The position numbers and the translations under genes are program-made. A stretch of DNA of 64,000 nt from Leptospira chreensis. GTDB lineage: Bacteria > Spirochaetota > Leptospiria > Leptospirales > Leptospiraceae. Location: positions 1-64,000 of the forward strand of contig NZ_JAFFPS010000021.1 in assembly GCF_016919165.1 (NCBI RefSeq). The letters are read 5' to 3'. This document shows, piece after piece, positions 56,622-64,000 of the stretch (its first letter is position 1; every line of letters begins with the position of its first letter). Under the pieces are notes generated by a model. It had not been told where the DNA came from, ran no database searches, and saw nothing but the letters and a program-made list of their open reading frames with translations.

Positions 56622-57260
56622 TTAGTTTTCTTGAATCGTGTTTTGCTTTTGTTTATGAAGGCCCATCCAAATTGGTTGAACCCAAACAGAATCAGCGGTT
56701 TGGTAATCTTCGGGGATCTCTACTTTTTGGGATCGTAAAGACATAAGACTGTAAACTAGCGAACGTTTGTATGTGTGGAGTGAAAGTTGGTAGTTCCCGG
56801 ATAAAAAATACTCTTTTGCATGGTCTTTTTCGGTTTTTGCCATCACAAGGTAACGTTGGATTTTTTCTTTTGTATCCCATTCCAATTGTTTGGCACCGGA
56901 TTTATCTTCTCCCTCAAGCAAAATCCATTGTCCCATGGCTTTTTGGTAGAGCGTCGTTGCCGATTCTTCCATGGGAAAACAGAGTTTTCGTTGTGTGGCA
57001 TGGATGTCTCCCTCTGCAATGGAAAGAGTTTTTTCAATTTCCACTCGGTTGCCACCGCGGTAAGTTTCTTCCACTTGTGTGCGCATCGTCTCAATTGAAG
57101 TTTTGCCAATCTCTGGTTCCAACTTCAATTGTTCTTTGATGTCAAGAACCAGTGTTATTTTTCCATCTAGTTGTTTTTTGCGTTCCCTGTAAGACATTGT
57201 AGTTTTAGCCACAAGTGTGAGAGCAAAAACAAAAATAATAACACTGGTCACCCACTTCAT
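56622..57260 (-). CDS. Membrane-anchored hypothetical protein
   Basis: A 212-residue protein starting at ATG 57260, one base after the stop of the preceding gene. A transmembrane or signal helix (about 5-20, VTSVIIFVFALTLVA) is followed by helical segments (KQLDGKITLVLDIKEQL, TEKDHAKEYFLSGNYQLSLHTYKRSLVYS) consistent with a TPR-like or coiled helical domain in the periplasm. No family is recognised. It may work with the partner encoded just upstream. The longer open frame to 57368 overlaps that gene and is unlikely. Confidence 0.7.
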   Translation of the reverse strand: MKWVTSVIIFVFALTLVAKTTMSYRERKKQLDGKITLVLDIKEQLKLEPEIGKTSIETMRTQVEETYRGGNRVEIEKTLSIAEGDIHATQRKLCFPMEESATTLYQKAMGQWILLEGEDKSGAKQLEWDTKEKIQRYLVMAKTEKDHAKEYFLSGNYQLSLHTYKRSLVYSLMSLRSQKVEIPEDYQTADSVWVQPIWMGLHKQKQNTIQEN

Positions 57261-57261
57261 A

Positions 57262-58254
57262 TTATTTTTTCTTTTCTTCTGGGTAGATGGCTTTTCCGTT
57301 TTCATCAAACTTAGGAGTGGGAGGAACTGACTCACGTCTTGCACCTTCCGTCTCTTTGATTTGACCATTGGCTTCTAATAACAAATCCAGTTTTTTAGAA
57401 GTAATGAATCCATAATTGTCATCATGTTGTTCCATTAGATCCAATGGCTTTGCATCAGGATTACCGGGAGGAACCACGGTTCTTTCCATTCTTTTGTTTT
57501 CCACAAAGTTGATGAGAGTATCTCTCACCTTCTCGTAGTTCCGTTGTTTTTCTTCGTTACGAGCATCTTTTAAATCTTCATTGGAACGGTATTGGTATTC
57601 CGGTTTGTCTTCGTCCGGTGTTTTGCTGTAAATCATCGCAAGGATAGCAAAACGTTTGGCACGGCGCAAAGTGAGAATCCCCTCTTTATAAAGAGTGAGT
57701 TTGTAACGGTATTGGTGAGGGCTTGAGTTAAGACCTGTTGTATAAAGATCTTCAGAAGAACGTAAGTCGCGGAAACCTAAACGTAACAATGCTTTGGCGT
57801 TATTGTCATTGGAACGAATGATGGTAGGAGCTGCGGCTTCGAGAAGTGCTCTTGCATCTTCAATGTATTTTTGAAGGACGATTTCAAAGATAGCTTTTAG
57901 TTCCCCTTGGGCTTGGCGGAGTTGGCGAAATCCATACACATAGTTACTTTGTAAGTACCACATGTTCCCACTAAAGTCAGATTGGTTGGCTGCTTTCAAA
58001 AGTTTGAAATAATCAAAGTCCAAATTCTTTTTAGAAGGATCTGCAGCCGGAGTTTCTGCACCTGGCTGGCCTGTGCTTTGTGCCTCTTCTTGGGAAGGAG
58101 CCAAATTGCTGAGAGCCACATTGATAAAATTTAAGTTTTCTTTGTTTTCAAAGATCAAAATCCCCAGATTCGTTTGTTCTGGAGATACTGCACTGATATG
58201 TGAGATATGACCCACAACCATTGCAAAAAAGAGGATGAATTTCCATTTTCCCAT
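57262..58254 (-). CDS. Exported hypothetical helical protein
   Basis: A 330-residue exported protein with a signal peptide (1-22). The mature protein is mostly helical (FGFRQLRQAQGELKAIFEIVLQKYIEDARALLEAAAPTII), with a Pro-rich spacer near 55-72 and a charged C-terminus (DENGKAIYPEEKKK). TPR-like or scaffold function is suggested by composition only. It sits between dapL and a second unknown, with one base between the two unknown genes, so the pair probably acts together. Confidence 0.75.
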   Translation of the reverse strand: MGKWKFILFFAMVVGHISHISAVSPEQTNLGILIFENKENLNFINVALSNLAPSQEEAQSTGQPGAETPAADPSKKNLDFDYFKLLKAANQSDFSGNMWYLQSNYVYGFRQLRQAQGELKAIFEIVLQKYIEDARALLEAAAPTIIRSNDNNAKALLRLGFRDLRSSEDLYTTGLNSSPHQYRYKLTLYKEGILTLRRAKRFAILAMIYSKTPDEDKPEYQYRSNEDLKDARNEEKQRNYEKVRDTLINFVENKRMERTVVPPGNPDAKPLDLMEQHDDNYGFITSKKLDLLLEANGQIKETEGARRESVPPTPKFDENGKAIYPEEKKK

Positions 58255-58306
58255 AGCTCTACCTTGTTTTATATATCGGAGCTACAGGAAAAACCAGGAC
58301 TAAATT

Positions 58307-59533
58307 TTACATTTTTTGGATTCGTTCTAGTGCAGAAATGACGTCTTCTCGCTTTCCGAAGGCAGAAAGTCGAAAATATCCCTCTCCCGCGGGTCCAAAT
58401 CCGGATCCAGGGGTTCCGACCACTTGGGCTTTGTTCAGAAGTTCGTCAAAAAATTCCCAAGATTTGAGACCCTTCGGAGTCTTTAACCAAATGTAAGGAG
58501 CGTTCGTTCCGCCAAATATCGTGTATCCTGCCTTTGCGAGTCCTTCTCGGATGAGTTTGGCATTCTGCATATAATAGGAAATTTGTTCTTTGATTTCGAC
58601 TTGGCCTTGGGTCGAAAAAATCGCCTCTGCACCTTTTTGTGTTACGTACGACACTCCATTGAACTTGGTGGTGTGACGACGATTCCAAAGGGAATTGAAA
58701 CTAATCTCTTCCCCGGCTTTTGTTTTTCCTTTTAAGTCTTTTGGGATCACAAGATAAGCGCAGCGTGTTCCCGTAAATCCGGCAGTTTTAGAGAAGGATC
58801 TAAATTCCATAGCCACTTCTTTAGCACCTGGGATTTCATAAATAGATTTTGGGATTTCTGGATCTTGGATGAAAGATTCATAAGCCGAATCATAAAGGAT
58901 GATACTGCCAATTTTTTTAGCAAAGTTTACCCATTCCGTTAAACGAGCCTTAGTTGCCACCATCCCCGTTGGGTTGTTTGGATAACAAAGGTAAATGATG
59001 TCTGGTTTTTCTTTCGGAAAATCCGGTTCAAAATTATTTTCTTCTGTGGCAGGCATATAAATGATATTTGCATATCGTCCATCAGACCCGACTTCGCCTG
59101 TGCGACCCGCCATTACGTTTGTATCCACATAAACCGGATACACAGGATCCACTACAGCAATTTTGCTATCTAAAGAAAAGATCTCTTGGATGTTTCCACA
59201 GTCACATTTAGAACCGTCGGAAACAAAGACTTCATCTTCTGCAATTTGAACTCCACGTGCGGTGTAGTCGTGAGCAATGATCTTTTGAATCAGAAAAGAA
59301 TACCCTTGTTCTGGACCATATCCATGGAAACCTTGGGAACTTCCCATTTCTTTGGCGGCATCGACCATAGCATTCACAATGGTAGGTGCCAAAGGAAGAG
59401 TGACATCGCCAATTCCAAGACGGATGATTTTAGCACTTTGGTTGGCATCGGAATAAACTTTTACCCTTCTTCCAATTTCAGGAAACAAATATCCTGCTTT
59501 CAATTTTAAATAGTTTTCATTTATCTGAGTCAT
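58307..59533 (-). CDS. dapL: LL-diaminopimelate aminotransferase
   Basis: A 408-residue PLP-dependent aminotransferase of the direct lysine/DAP pathway. The start [24 protein letters not shown], the [15 protein letters not shown] block and the lysine in [15 protein letters not shown] (the PLP lysine) are diagnostic of DapL. It converts tetrahydrodipicolinate to LL-diaminopimelate, needed for lysine and peptidoglycan. Its first 17 bases overlap the end of the DUF2203 gene, indicating one transcript with pyrB. Spirochaetes such as Leptospira are known to use DapL. Confidence 0.96.
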   Translation of the reverse strand: MTQINENYLKLKAGYLFPEIGRRVKVYSDANQSAKIIRLGIGDVTLPLAPTIVNAMVDAAKEMGSSQGFHGYGPEQGYSFLIQKIIAHDYTARGVQIAEDEVFVSDGSKCDCGNIQEIFSLDSKIAVVDPVYPVYVDTNVMAGRTGEVGSDGRYANIIYMPATEENNFEPDFPKEKPDIIYLCYPNNPTGMVATKARLTEWVNFAKKIGSIILYDSAYESFIQDPEIPKSIYEIPGAKEVAMEFRSFSKTAGFTGTRCAYLVIPKDLKGKTKAGEEISFNSLWNRRHTTKFNGVSYVTQKGAEAIFSTQGQVEIKEQISYYMQNAKLIREGLAKAGYTIFGGTNAPYIWLKTPKGLKSWEFFDELLNKAQVVGTPGSGFGPAGEGYFRLSAFGKREDVISALERIQKM

Positions 59534-59885
59534 CTTCTTCTTTATTTTCCTCTATGAGTTTTCTCGATCTAAATCCTTCATGATAACCGTGTTCGTATAA
59601 CACATCTTCTTCGCCCCAAGTCCAACAGTAGAACCCGCTGCCATGATCAAAGTCAACCAGCCACAAACCTTTGACATCGATCTTCATTGCCAAAATTTCA
59701 TTGGTCCAATGTTTTACAATCTCACCAATTTCTTCTTCTTTGGCTTCTAGAACATTTTCTGGGAGAAGTTTGTTCCGAACATCATCTGCAAGAACACTGG
59801 CTCTTAAATAGTATTCCCTAGTGATGTCTCGCACAAGTGGAAGGACTTCTCTTGCTTCCGCTAATGTCCAAATCTTTTTAGTCAA
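59517..59885 (-). CDS. DUF2203-family protein
   Basis: A 122-residue protein. The family pattern [19 protein letters not shown] and the later [31 protein letters not shown] match the DUF2203 group. The likely start is TTG at 59885, overlapping the end of pyrB by eight bases and following a GGAG motif; longer frames extend far into pyrB. Its last 17 bases overlap the dapL start. DUF2203 proteins have no assigned activity; the Cys/His/Trp-rich C-terminal half could bind a ligand or metal, but no motif settles this. Confidence 0.82.
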   Translation of the reverse strand: MTKKIWTLAEAREVLPLVRDITREYYLRASVLADDVRNKLLPENVLEAKEEEIGEIVKHWTNEILAMKIDVKGLWLVDFDHGSGFYCWTWGEEDVLYEHGYHEGFRSRKLIEENKEEDDSDK

Positions 59886-60810
59886 AATCCACTCCGAGAC
59901 TAAGACAAAGTAATGCCATTCGAACCACCACACCATACTTCGCCTGACGGAAGTAAGCTGCATTCGGAAGATCATCTACATCTGTGGAGAGTTCATTCAC
60001 ACGAGGGAGTGGATGGAGGATGGTTGTGTCTTTTTTGGAAGCAAGAACCAGTTCTTTATTCACTTTATAAATATCTTTTAGTTTTTCGTATTCTCTGTGA
60101 TCCGGGAATCTTTCTTCTTGGATCCTTGTGACGTAGGCTACATCGGCATCCCAAAACGCTTTGATGTCAGTGGTTTCTTCCCAAGTCATTGGATACCCTT
60201 CCAAATTCTTTTTGTATTTTTCAGGAAGTCTCAGTTCTTCTGGACTGATGAGATACAAATGAACCGGGTAATGTCGGAGAAGATTGATGAGAGAATGGAT
60301 GGTCCTTCCGTATTTCAAATCTCCAATGAAGGCGATGTTCAAACCATCGATCTTTCCTTTTTCAGAAACAATCGTATATAAATCGAGAAGGGCTTGGGTG
60401 GGGTGTTGGCCGGCACCATCTCCTGCATTGATGACAGGAATGTTCACAGCCCCTGCCGCAATCCGAGAAGATCCTTCCACAGGATGGCGGATGACAGCGA
60501 TGTCCACATAGGCTTCGATCATCTTCATGGTGTCATAAAGAGTTTCTCCCTTGGAGATGGAAGAAAACTGAAACCCCACGGTTGAGATGAGCCTTCCCCC
60601 AAGTCTTTCCATGGCCGCTTCAAAGGAGAGTCTGGTCCGGGTGCTTGCTTCAAAAAACAGGGAGGCAAGGAGTTTTCCATTCAGAATTCCGAATGCCTTC
60701 CCTGATTCATGCAAGTGATTCATTTTTTGCGTTTTTTCAATGAGGAAGTTCAAGTCCTCTTTGGAAAATTGGAGGGTGTCTAGAATGTTTTTGTGAGAAT
60801 AAGAGTGCAT
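59878..60810 (-). CDS. pyrB: Aspartate carbamoyltransferase catalytic subunit
   Basis: A 310-residue enzyme of pyrimidine biosynthesis that makes N-carbamoyl-aspartate. The carbamoyl-phosphate motif [20 protein letters not shown] lies at about 52-71 and the [11 protein letters not shown] motif near 136-146, followed by [14 protein letters not shown]. Its start ATG at 60810 is divergent from the thioesterase gene. The DUF2203 gene begins inside its last codons, so pyrB, DUF2203 and dapL are co-transcribed. No pyrI regulatory subunit is seen. Confidence 0.96.
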   Translation of the reverse strand: MHSYSHKNILDTLQFSKEDLNFLIEKTQKMNHLHESGKAFGILNGKLLASLFFEASTRTRLSFEAAMERLGGRLISTVGFQFSSISKGETLYDTMKMIEAYVDIAVIRHPVEGSSRIAAGAVNIPVINAGDGAGQHPTQALLDLYTIVSEKGKIDGLNIAFIGDLKYGRTIHSLINLLRHYPVHLYLISPEELRLPEKYKKNLEGYPMTWEETTDIKAFWDADVAYVTRIQEERFPDHREYEKLKDIYKVNKELVLASKKDTTILHPLPRVNELSTDVDDLPNAAYFRQAKYGVVVRMALLCLSLGVDFD

Positions 60811-60876
60811 ATGTCGGAAATCTTTTCTCTAGGGTTTTTGGTATCGAATAAATCGAAAACATATTTTTTGGTATTT

Positions 60877-61290
60877 ATGGTCGACACGATTCAGAACAAA
60901 CTCCGCGATATGGAACTGGTCACCCAACACCTGGTCCAACCTGACGATTTGAACTACCATAACAATCTTTTTGGGGGAAAAATGCTCTCCTGGATCGATG
61001 AGGGGATGGCAATGTATGTGATGAATAAAATTCGTTATACCAATATTGTCACGATGAGTATGGACAATGTGGTATTTCGCTCGCCTGCGAGAGCCGGAGA
61101 CATCATCCAAATTTATGGAAAAATCGTAAAATACGGAAAATCTTCGGTCACATCCCGGACTTTGGCCATTACCAACAATCCACAAACAGGGAAAATGTCG
61201 GCCGTGATCGAAAGTGACATCACCTATGTCTGTTTAGGTGAGAATGGAAAACCAACCGCTTACTTTCGAAACTTTACCCCAACCACTTAG
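60877..61290 (+). CDS. Acyl-CoA thioesterase (hotdog fold, YciA/BACH-like)
   Basis: A 137-residue hotdog-fold enzyme. Family blocks are [29 protein letters not shown] and [21 protein letters not shown], with [13 protein letters not shown] near the end. It hydrolyses acyl-CoA thioesters. I chose ATG 60877; in-frame ATG 60811 or GTG 60793 would add 22 or 28 residues and overlap the pyrB leader. It converges with the ubiX gene, overlapping by 17 bases. Confidence 0.87.
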   Translation: MVDTIQNKLRDMELVTQHLVQPDDLNYHNNLFGGKMLSWIDEGMAMYVMNKIRYTNIVTMSMDNVVFRSPARAGDIIQIYGKIVKYGKSSVTSRTLAITNNPQTGKMSAVIESDITYVCLGENGKPTAYFRNFTPTT

Positions 61291-61870
61291 GATAGAGAGT
61301 TTGATCAATTCCTAGCAAATTGAATATCCTTCCCGCAATAAAATCTCCTAGGTCGTCCAAAGTTTTTGGAATTTGGTAGAACCCGGGAGAGGCCGGAAGG
61401 ATGATGGCCCCCGCTTCATCTAATGCTAAAAGATTTTTCAGGTGTATGCGGTTGTAAGGAGTTTCTCTCGGAACCACAATGAGCCGCCTTCTTTCTTTCA
61501 AGGAAACATCTGCGGCTCTTTCGATTAAATTTTCCGTAAGGCCTTGCGACATCGAAGCCACAGTCTTCATACTACAAGGAACTACCACCATCGCATCCCA
61601 ACGATTCGATCCACTGGCAATATCAGATCCTATATCAAAAAAATTACGAACATGGAATTTATGTTTGGGTTTTGTTTTCCACTTGGTTTCTATAAAAGAT
61701 AAGATGTCTTCTGCCGACTCGACTTTCGTTTCATACTCTTCGGAAAAAATACGTAAAGCTGCGGGACTTGCTGTAATATAAGTTTCGCCTTCTATCTCGG
61801 ACAAAGCGCGCAGGAACCGAGCCGCATAAATACTGCCACTGGCTCCCGCAAGGCCCACAACGAGTTTCAT
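61274..61870 (-). CDS. ubiX: UbiX/Pad1-family flavin prenyltransferase
   Basis: A 198-residue enzyme that makes prenylated FMN for a UbiD-type decarboxylase. The motifs [15 protein letters not shown] at 8-22, [15 protein letters not shown] near 94-108, and [30 protein letters not shown] are characteristic. Its ATG overlaps the stop of the prenyltransferase gene (61867-61870). The pair suggests quinone-head processing, in the menaquinone route if the partner is MqnP. No UbiD gene is in the window. Confidence 0.94.
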   Translation of the reverse strand: MKLVVGLAGASGSIYAARFLRALSEIEGETYITASPAALRIFSEEYETKVESAEDILSFIETKWKTKPKHKFHVRNFFDIGSDIASGSNRWDAMVVVPCSMKTVASMSQGLTENLIERAADVSLKERRRLIVVPRETPYNRIHLKNLLALDEAGAIILPASPGFYQIPKTLDDLGDFIAGRIFNLLGIDQTLYPKWLG

Positions 61871-62778
61871 CGGAAACTAATTCCAGAAGAGACTTTTAAT
61901 AAAAATTCGTTCCATTTATCAAAAAGAATCGCAAGAAACAAAACCACACTGATCCAAGAATTGATTTGGTAAAAAACCTTCGGTAGGTCTTTGGATTTGT
62001 ATTGGTAAGAAATTTTGTGTTCATACAAAACCAAAATTCCAATCACAGAAAGGATGAGAAAATACATCACCCCAAGGCCAGCACTGATTCCGGCAAAAAC
62101 AAAAAATACTAAGGAAAGAAGATGAAGGACAAGAGCAATGACCCGAGACTTGGTTTCCCCGAGTTTGGAAGGAATGCTATGTAATTTTTCTTTGGCATCA
62201 AAGTCCATATCTTGGATGGCATATAACACATCGAAGGCGGCAATATGAAATAAGAGTCCGGAAGAAAATAATACAGGAACCAAATTCACAGTTTCTGTGA
62301 TGGCAATCCAAGCACCGAGAGGTGCCAAAGAAATTGCAAATCCCAAAACCAAATGGCAAAAAAGAGTAAAACGTTTGGTGAGCGAATACAGAAATAAAAC
62401 AAAAAGAGCCGGAAAAGAAAGTAAGAAGGCCAGTTTGTTTACGAAGAAACTCGCAAAGATAAAAATAAAAGAAGAAAGTCCGATAAAAAGCAGGGCCGAT
62501 AGTTTGGAGATTTTTCCCGAGGGGATTTCTCTATTTTGGGTGCGTGGGTTCTTTTCATCGATTTCGGAATCCACATATCGATTGAAACCCATGGCGGCAC
62601 TGCGAGCGCTCACCATACAAACAAGGACTAGGGCCCCGATCCGCAGCAAATCCCCTGTATCCAAGGTGGATTCTAGATAGGCCAGGATGAAACTAATCCC
62701 TGCAAAAGGGAGAGCAAGGAGTGTGTGGGAAAATTTTACCATTTTAGCGTAGAGGAATAGGTTTTTAAAGAAGTTCAT
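61867..62778 (-). CDS. mqnP: UbiA-family prenyltransferase, MqnP-like
   Basis: A 303-residue inner-membrane enzyme with about eight hydrophobic helices. The aspartate-rich motif is [15 protein letters not shown] at about 67-81 and the second is [22 protein letters not shown] near 190-211, the pattern of the futalosine-pathway prenyltransferase MqnP rather than typical UbiA. It attaches the polyprenyl tail to a naphthoate precursor. Coupled to ubiX by an ATGA overlap. Leptospira has menaquinone, which agrees; the MqnP label is more cautious than the family label. Confidence 0.85.
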   Translation of the reverse strand: MNFFKNLFLYAKMVKFSHTLLALPFAGISFILAYLESTLDTGDLLRIGALVLVCMVSARSAAMGFNRYVDSEIDEKNPRTQNREIPSGKISKLSALLFIGLSSFIFIFASFFVNKLAFLLSFPALFVLFLYSLTKRFTLFCHLVLGFAISLAPLGAWIAITETVNLVPVLFSSGLLFHIAAFDVLYAIQDMDFDAKEKLHSIPSKLGETKSRVIALVLHLLSLVFFVFAGISAGLGVMYFLILSVIGILVLYEHKISYQYKSKDLPKVFYQINSWISVVLFLAILFDKWNEFLLKVSSGISFR

Positions 62779-62871
62779 GGCATCCTTTCTGCCCTTAGAT
62801 TAGACAGTCGGAAGGTTTTTTGGTTCATTCTGATTCGATTTCTTCCGTTCTTAGAACCAAGGTCTTAATTT

Positions 62872-63705
62872 ATGAATATCCGTCTTTCTTTTCTTGGGAG
62901 AAACCTGCTTCTCTGTATTACATTCGGGATTTTTCTCACCACTAACACCAGAAGTGCTCACCCGAGCCTGGAAGACCGACCCCTTCGTATCTTTTTCCAT
63001 TGTGGCAAAGAACTATTCACACGAATGGACGAGGACGGCCGGGGGGGACTCAGTGCCCTCCTTGGATTCGTAGAACGAGAAAAGATGGATTTGGATTTAA
63101 AACGAGGGAAAGGGTACATGTTGTACCCTTTTACCCCGAAAGACAAACCTTTAGAATTTCCCTTCGATGGATTCACCCTAGGAAAACCGAGGGAGATGAA
63201 TCATGGACCCGTAAAACTAGGTTTAGGTTCCATCCAAGAACTCATCGATGTCAAAAATATCGAGGACTATGATGGATGGATTGTTTACGTGAGTGCTGAT
63301 GACGAAACAAAAATCCCTCTCCTTCCTTGGCAAAACCATCCAGACCTTTCCATCTTCCTACTCGTGGAAGGAAAACCACAAGCAAGGTTTCGTTATCTGT
63401 CCAATGTACATCAAATCGAATGTCCCAAAGATTATGGAAGGCTTGGAACTTTGAACTTATTCTTTCGGAAACGAAATTTGATTCGATTGGATTATAAATT
63501 AGAATCGATCAACTTAACCGATAGGAATCGTTCCTGGAAACAAAGAAAGGAATCAGAAACTGAAGAAGGACTCGAGAAACCTACTCCGAAAACGAAGGAC
63601 ATAGGGAAGAAAGAGGACAAGTCGAACAAAATGTCCGGCGGGCTTGGCAATTCTTACGACCGAGAAATATTAGGTACAGAGATAGGTTTCGGCAAATCTC
63701 CTTAG
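62872..63705 (+). CDS. Exported hypothetical protein
   Basis: A 277-residue exported protein with a signal peptide (about 1-28). The mature sequence loosely recalls the metallophosphatase half of UshA-like 5'-nucleotidases (RIFFHCGKEL, GGLSALLGFVEREK, YGRLGTLNLFFRKRNLI), but the metal-binding histidines and aspartates are not evident, so activity is doubtful. The last 41 residues are a charged low-complexity tail that overlaps, on the opposite strand, the end of nth by 125 bases. Function is unknown. Confidence 0.7.
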   Translation: MNIRLSFLGRNLLLCITFGIFLTTNTRSAHPSLEDRPLRIFFHCGKELFTRMDEDGRGGLSALLGFVEREKMDLDLKRGKGYMLYPFTPKDKPLEFPFDGFTLGKPREMNHGPVKLGLGSIQELIDVKNIEDYDGWIVYVSADDETKIPLLPWQNHPDLSIFLLVEGKPQARFRYLSNVHQIECPKDYGRLGTLNLFFRKRNLIRLDYKLESINLTDRNRSWKQRKESETEEGLEKPTPKTKDIGKKEDKSNKMSGGLGNSYDREILGTEIGFGKSP

Positions 63706-64000
63706 GTGTGATTTTTATCATTTCCCGTTCAATTTGTACGGGATCTGTTTTTTTAGTGAAACCCAATCTTTTAGTGAGGCGTTTCACATGGGTGTCCACC
63801 ACAAAGCCCTCCACCACTCCATAGATTTCGGCAAGGACTACATTTGCGGTTTTTCTTCCAAACCCAGGAAGTTTGATCGCTTCCTCCATTGTGTCTGGAA
63901 TTTTTCCACCATAGTCACCGAGAACCATACGCGCAAATCCTTGGATGCTTTTGGCTTTGTTTTTATAAAATCCTGTGGAGAAGATTTTTTTCTCTATGGC
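63581..64000 (-). CDS. nth: Endonuclease III (5' part missing at window edge)
   Basis: The C-terminal 139 residues of a DNA glycosylase/AP lyase that removes oxidised pyrimidines. The frame runs off the right edge; in-window it begins AIEKKIFSTGFYKNKAKSI. The helix-hairpin-helix LPGFGRKTANVV carries the catalytic lysine and VVDTHVKRL the catalytic aspartate. The [4Fe-4S] motif C-x6-C-x2-C-x5-C is complete near the end (NCQARRTFCSTCPLSSLC). The gene end overlaps the tail of the exported hypothetical gene on the other strand. Confidence 0.95.
   Translation of the reverse strand, partial: AIEKKIFSTGFYKNKAKSIQGFARMVLGDYGGKIPDTMEEAIKLPGFGRKTANVVLAEIYGVVEGFVVDTHVKRLTKRLGFTKKTDPVQIEREMIKITPKEICRNLSLYLIFLGRKNCQARRTFCSTCPLSSLCPSFSE

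Noticed and set aside
1..64000. CRISPR array, tRNA, rRNA or insertion sequence
   Set aside because: No regularly spaced direct repeats, clover-leaf sequences or transposase reading frames were seen in any gap on either strand.

Overview
The window reads as a chromosomal segment of a spirochaete of the genus Leptospira, most likely a saprophytic or environmental lineage. This is an inference from many short inner- and outer-membrane lipoproteins with relaxed lipoboxes, several chemoreceptors, 7TMR-DISM receptors, LL-diaminopimelate aminotransferase (DapL), malate:quinone oxidoreductase, an MqnP/UbiX pair, modest G+C, and a gene style with many TTG/GTG starts and weak Shine-Dalgarno sites. Coding density is high. 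I see no tRNA, rRNA, CRISPR array, prophage or intact insertion sequence.

Layout. 1-497 is a non-coding edge with a repeated 12-mer. 498-8211 holds a subtilase lipoprotein, two chemoreceptors and a membrane metallophosphoesterase. 8282-17612 holds mqo, an OmpA-like protein, a type-II NADH dehydrogenase-like flavoprotein fused operonically to an ECF41-type sigma factor behind a matching ECF41-type promoter, a hybrid 7TMR-DISM histidine kinase, a metallo-beta-lactamase-fold hydrolase and an SDR. 17629-21684 (minus) carries a hydrolase lipoprotein and a putative denitrification operon: copper nitrite reductase fused to cytochrome c (nirK), nirV-like, and a SCO copper chaperone, preceded by an FNR/DNR-like box. 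21895-28355 holds a GAF-GAF-PP2C phosphatase, an Aer-like chemoreceptor and several hypothetical exported proteins. 28380-34707 has a gamma-carbonic anhydrase, a structured repeat-like element and the 2-oxoglutarate dehydrogenase operon in the order sucB-lpd-sucA with a clear terminator.

34793-43672 contains an outer-membrane barrel protein, a minus-strand chain of two conserved unknowns, bactofilin, pdxA, a small membrane protein, a DegT aminotransferase and an anchored hypothetical, then a plus-strand Slt-type transglycosylase. 43741-51438 (plus) is citrate synthase followed by a chain of tightly packed genes: a DISM-PP2C phosphatase, two RNA methyltransferases, a glycosyltransferase-like protein and a FapA/DUF342 protein. 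51448-56576 (minus) contains a CBS-PAS-Fis regulator, rho, rpmE, an IscU-like/pentapeptide fusion, a tiny SH3-like protein, a STAS protein and a lipoprotein. 56622-60810 (minus) is pyrB, DUF2203, dapL and two unknowns. 60877-64000 holds an acyl-CoA thioesterase, ubiX-mqnP, an exported hypothetical and a truncated nth.

Together the window supplies much of an oxidative TCA and quinone-linked respiratory core (citrate synthase, OGDH, Mqo, NDH-2-like protein, MqnP/UbiX) plus a possible nitrite-respiration or nitrite-detoxification branch. Signalling parts are abundant: three chemoreceptors, two PP2C phosphatases, one STAS protein, one hybrid kinase, one ECF41 sigma factor and one Fis-type regulator. 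The most interesting observations are the FNR-boxed nirK-nirV-SCO operon, the self-contained ECF41/oxidoreductase unit, the hairpin repeat beside the carbonic anhydrase gene, and the IscU-like/pentapeptide fusion.
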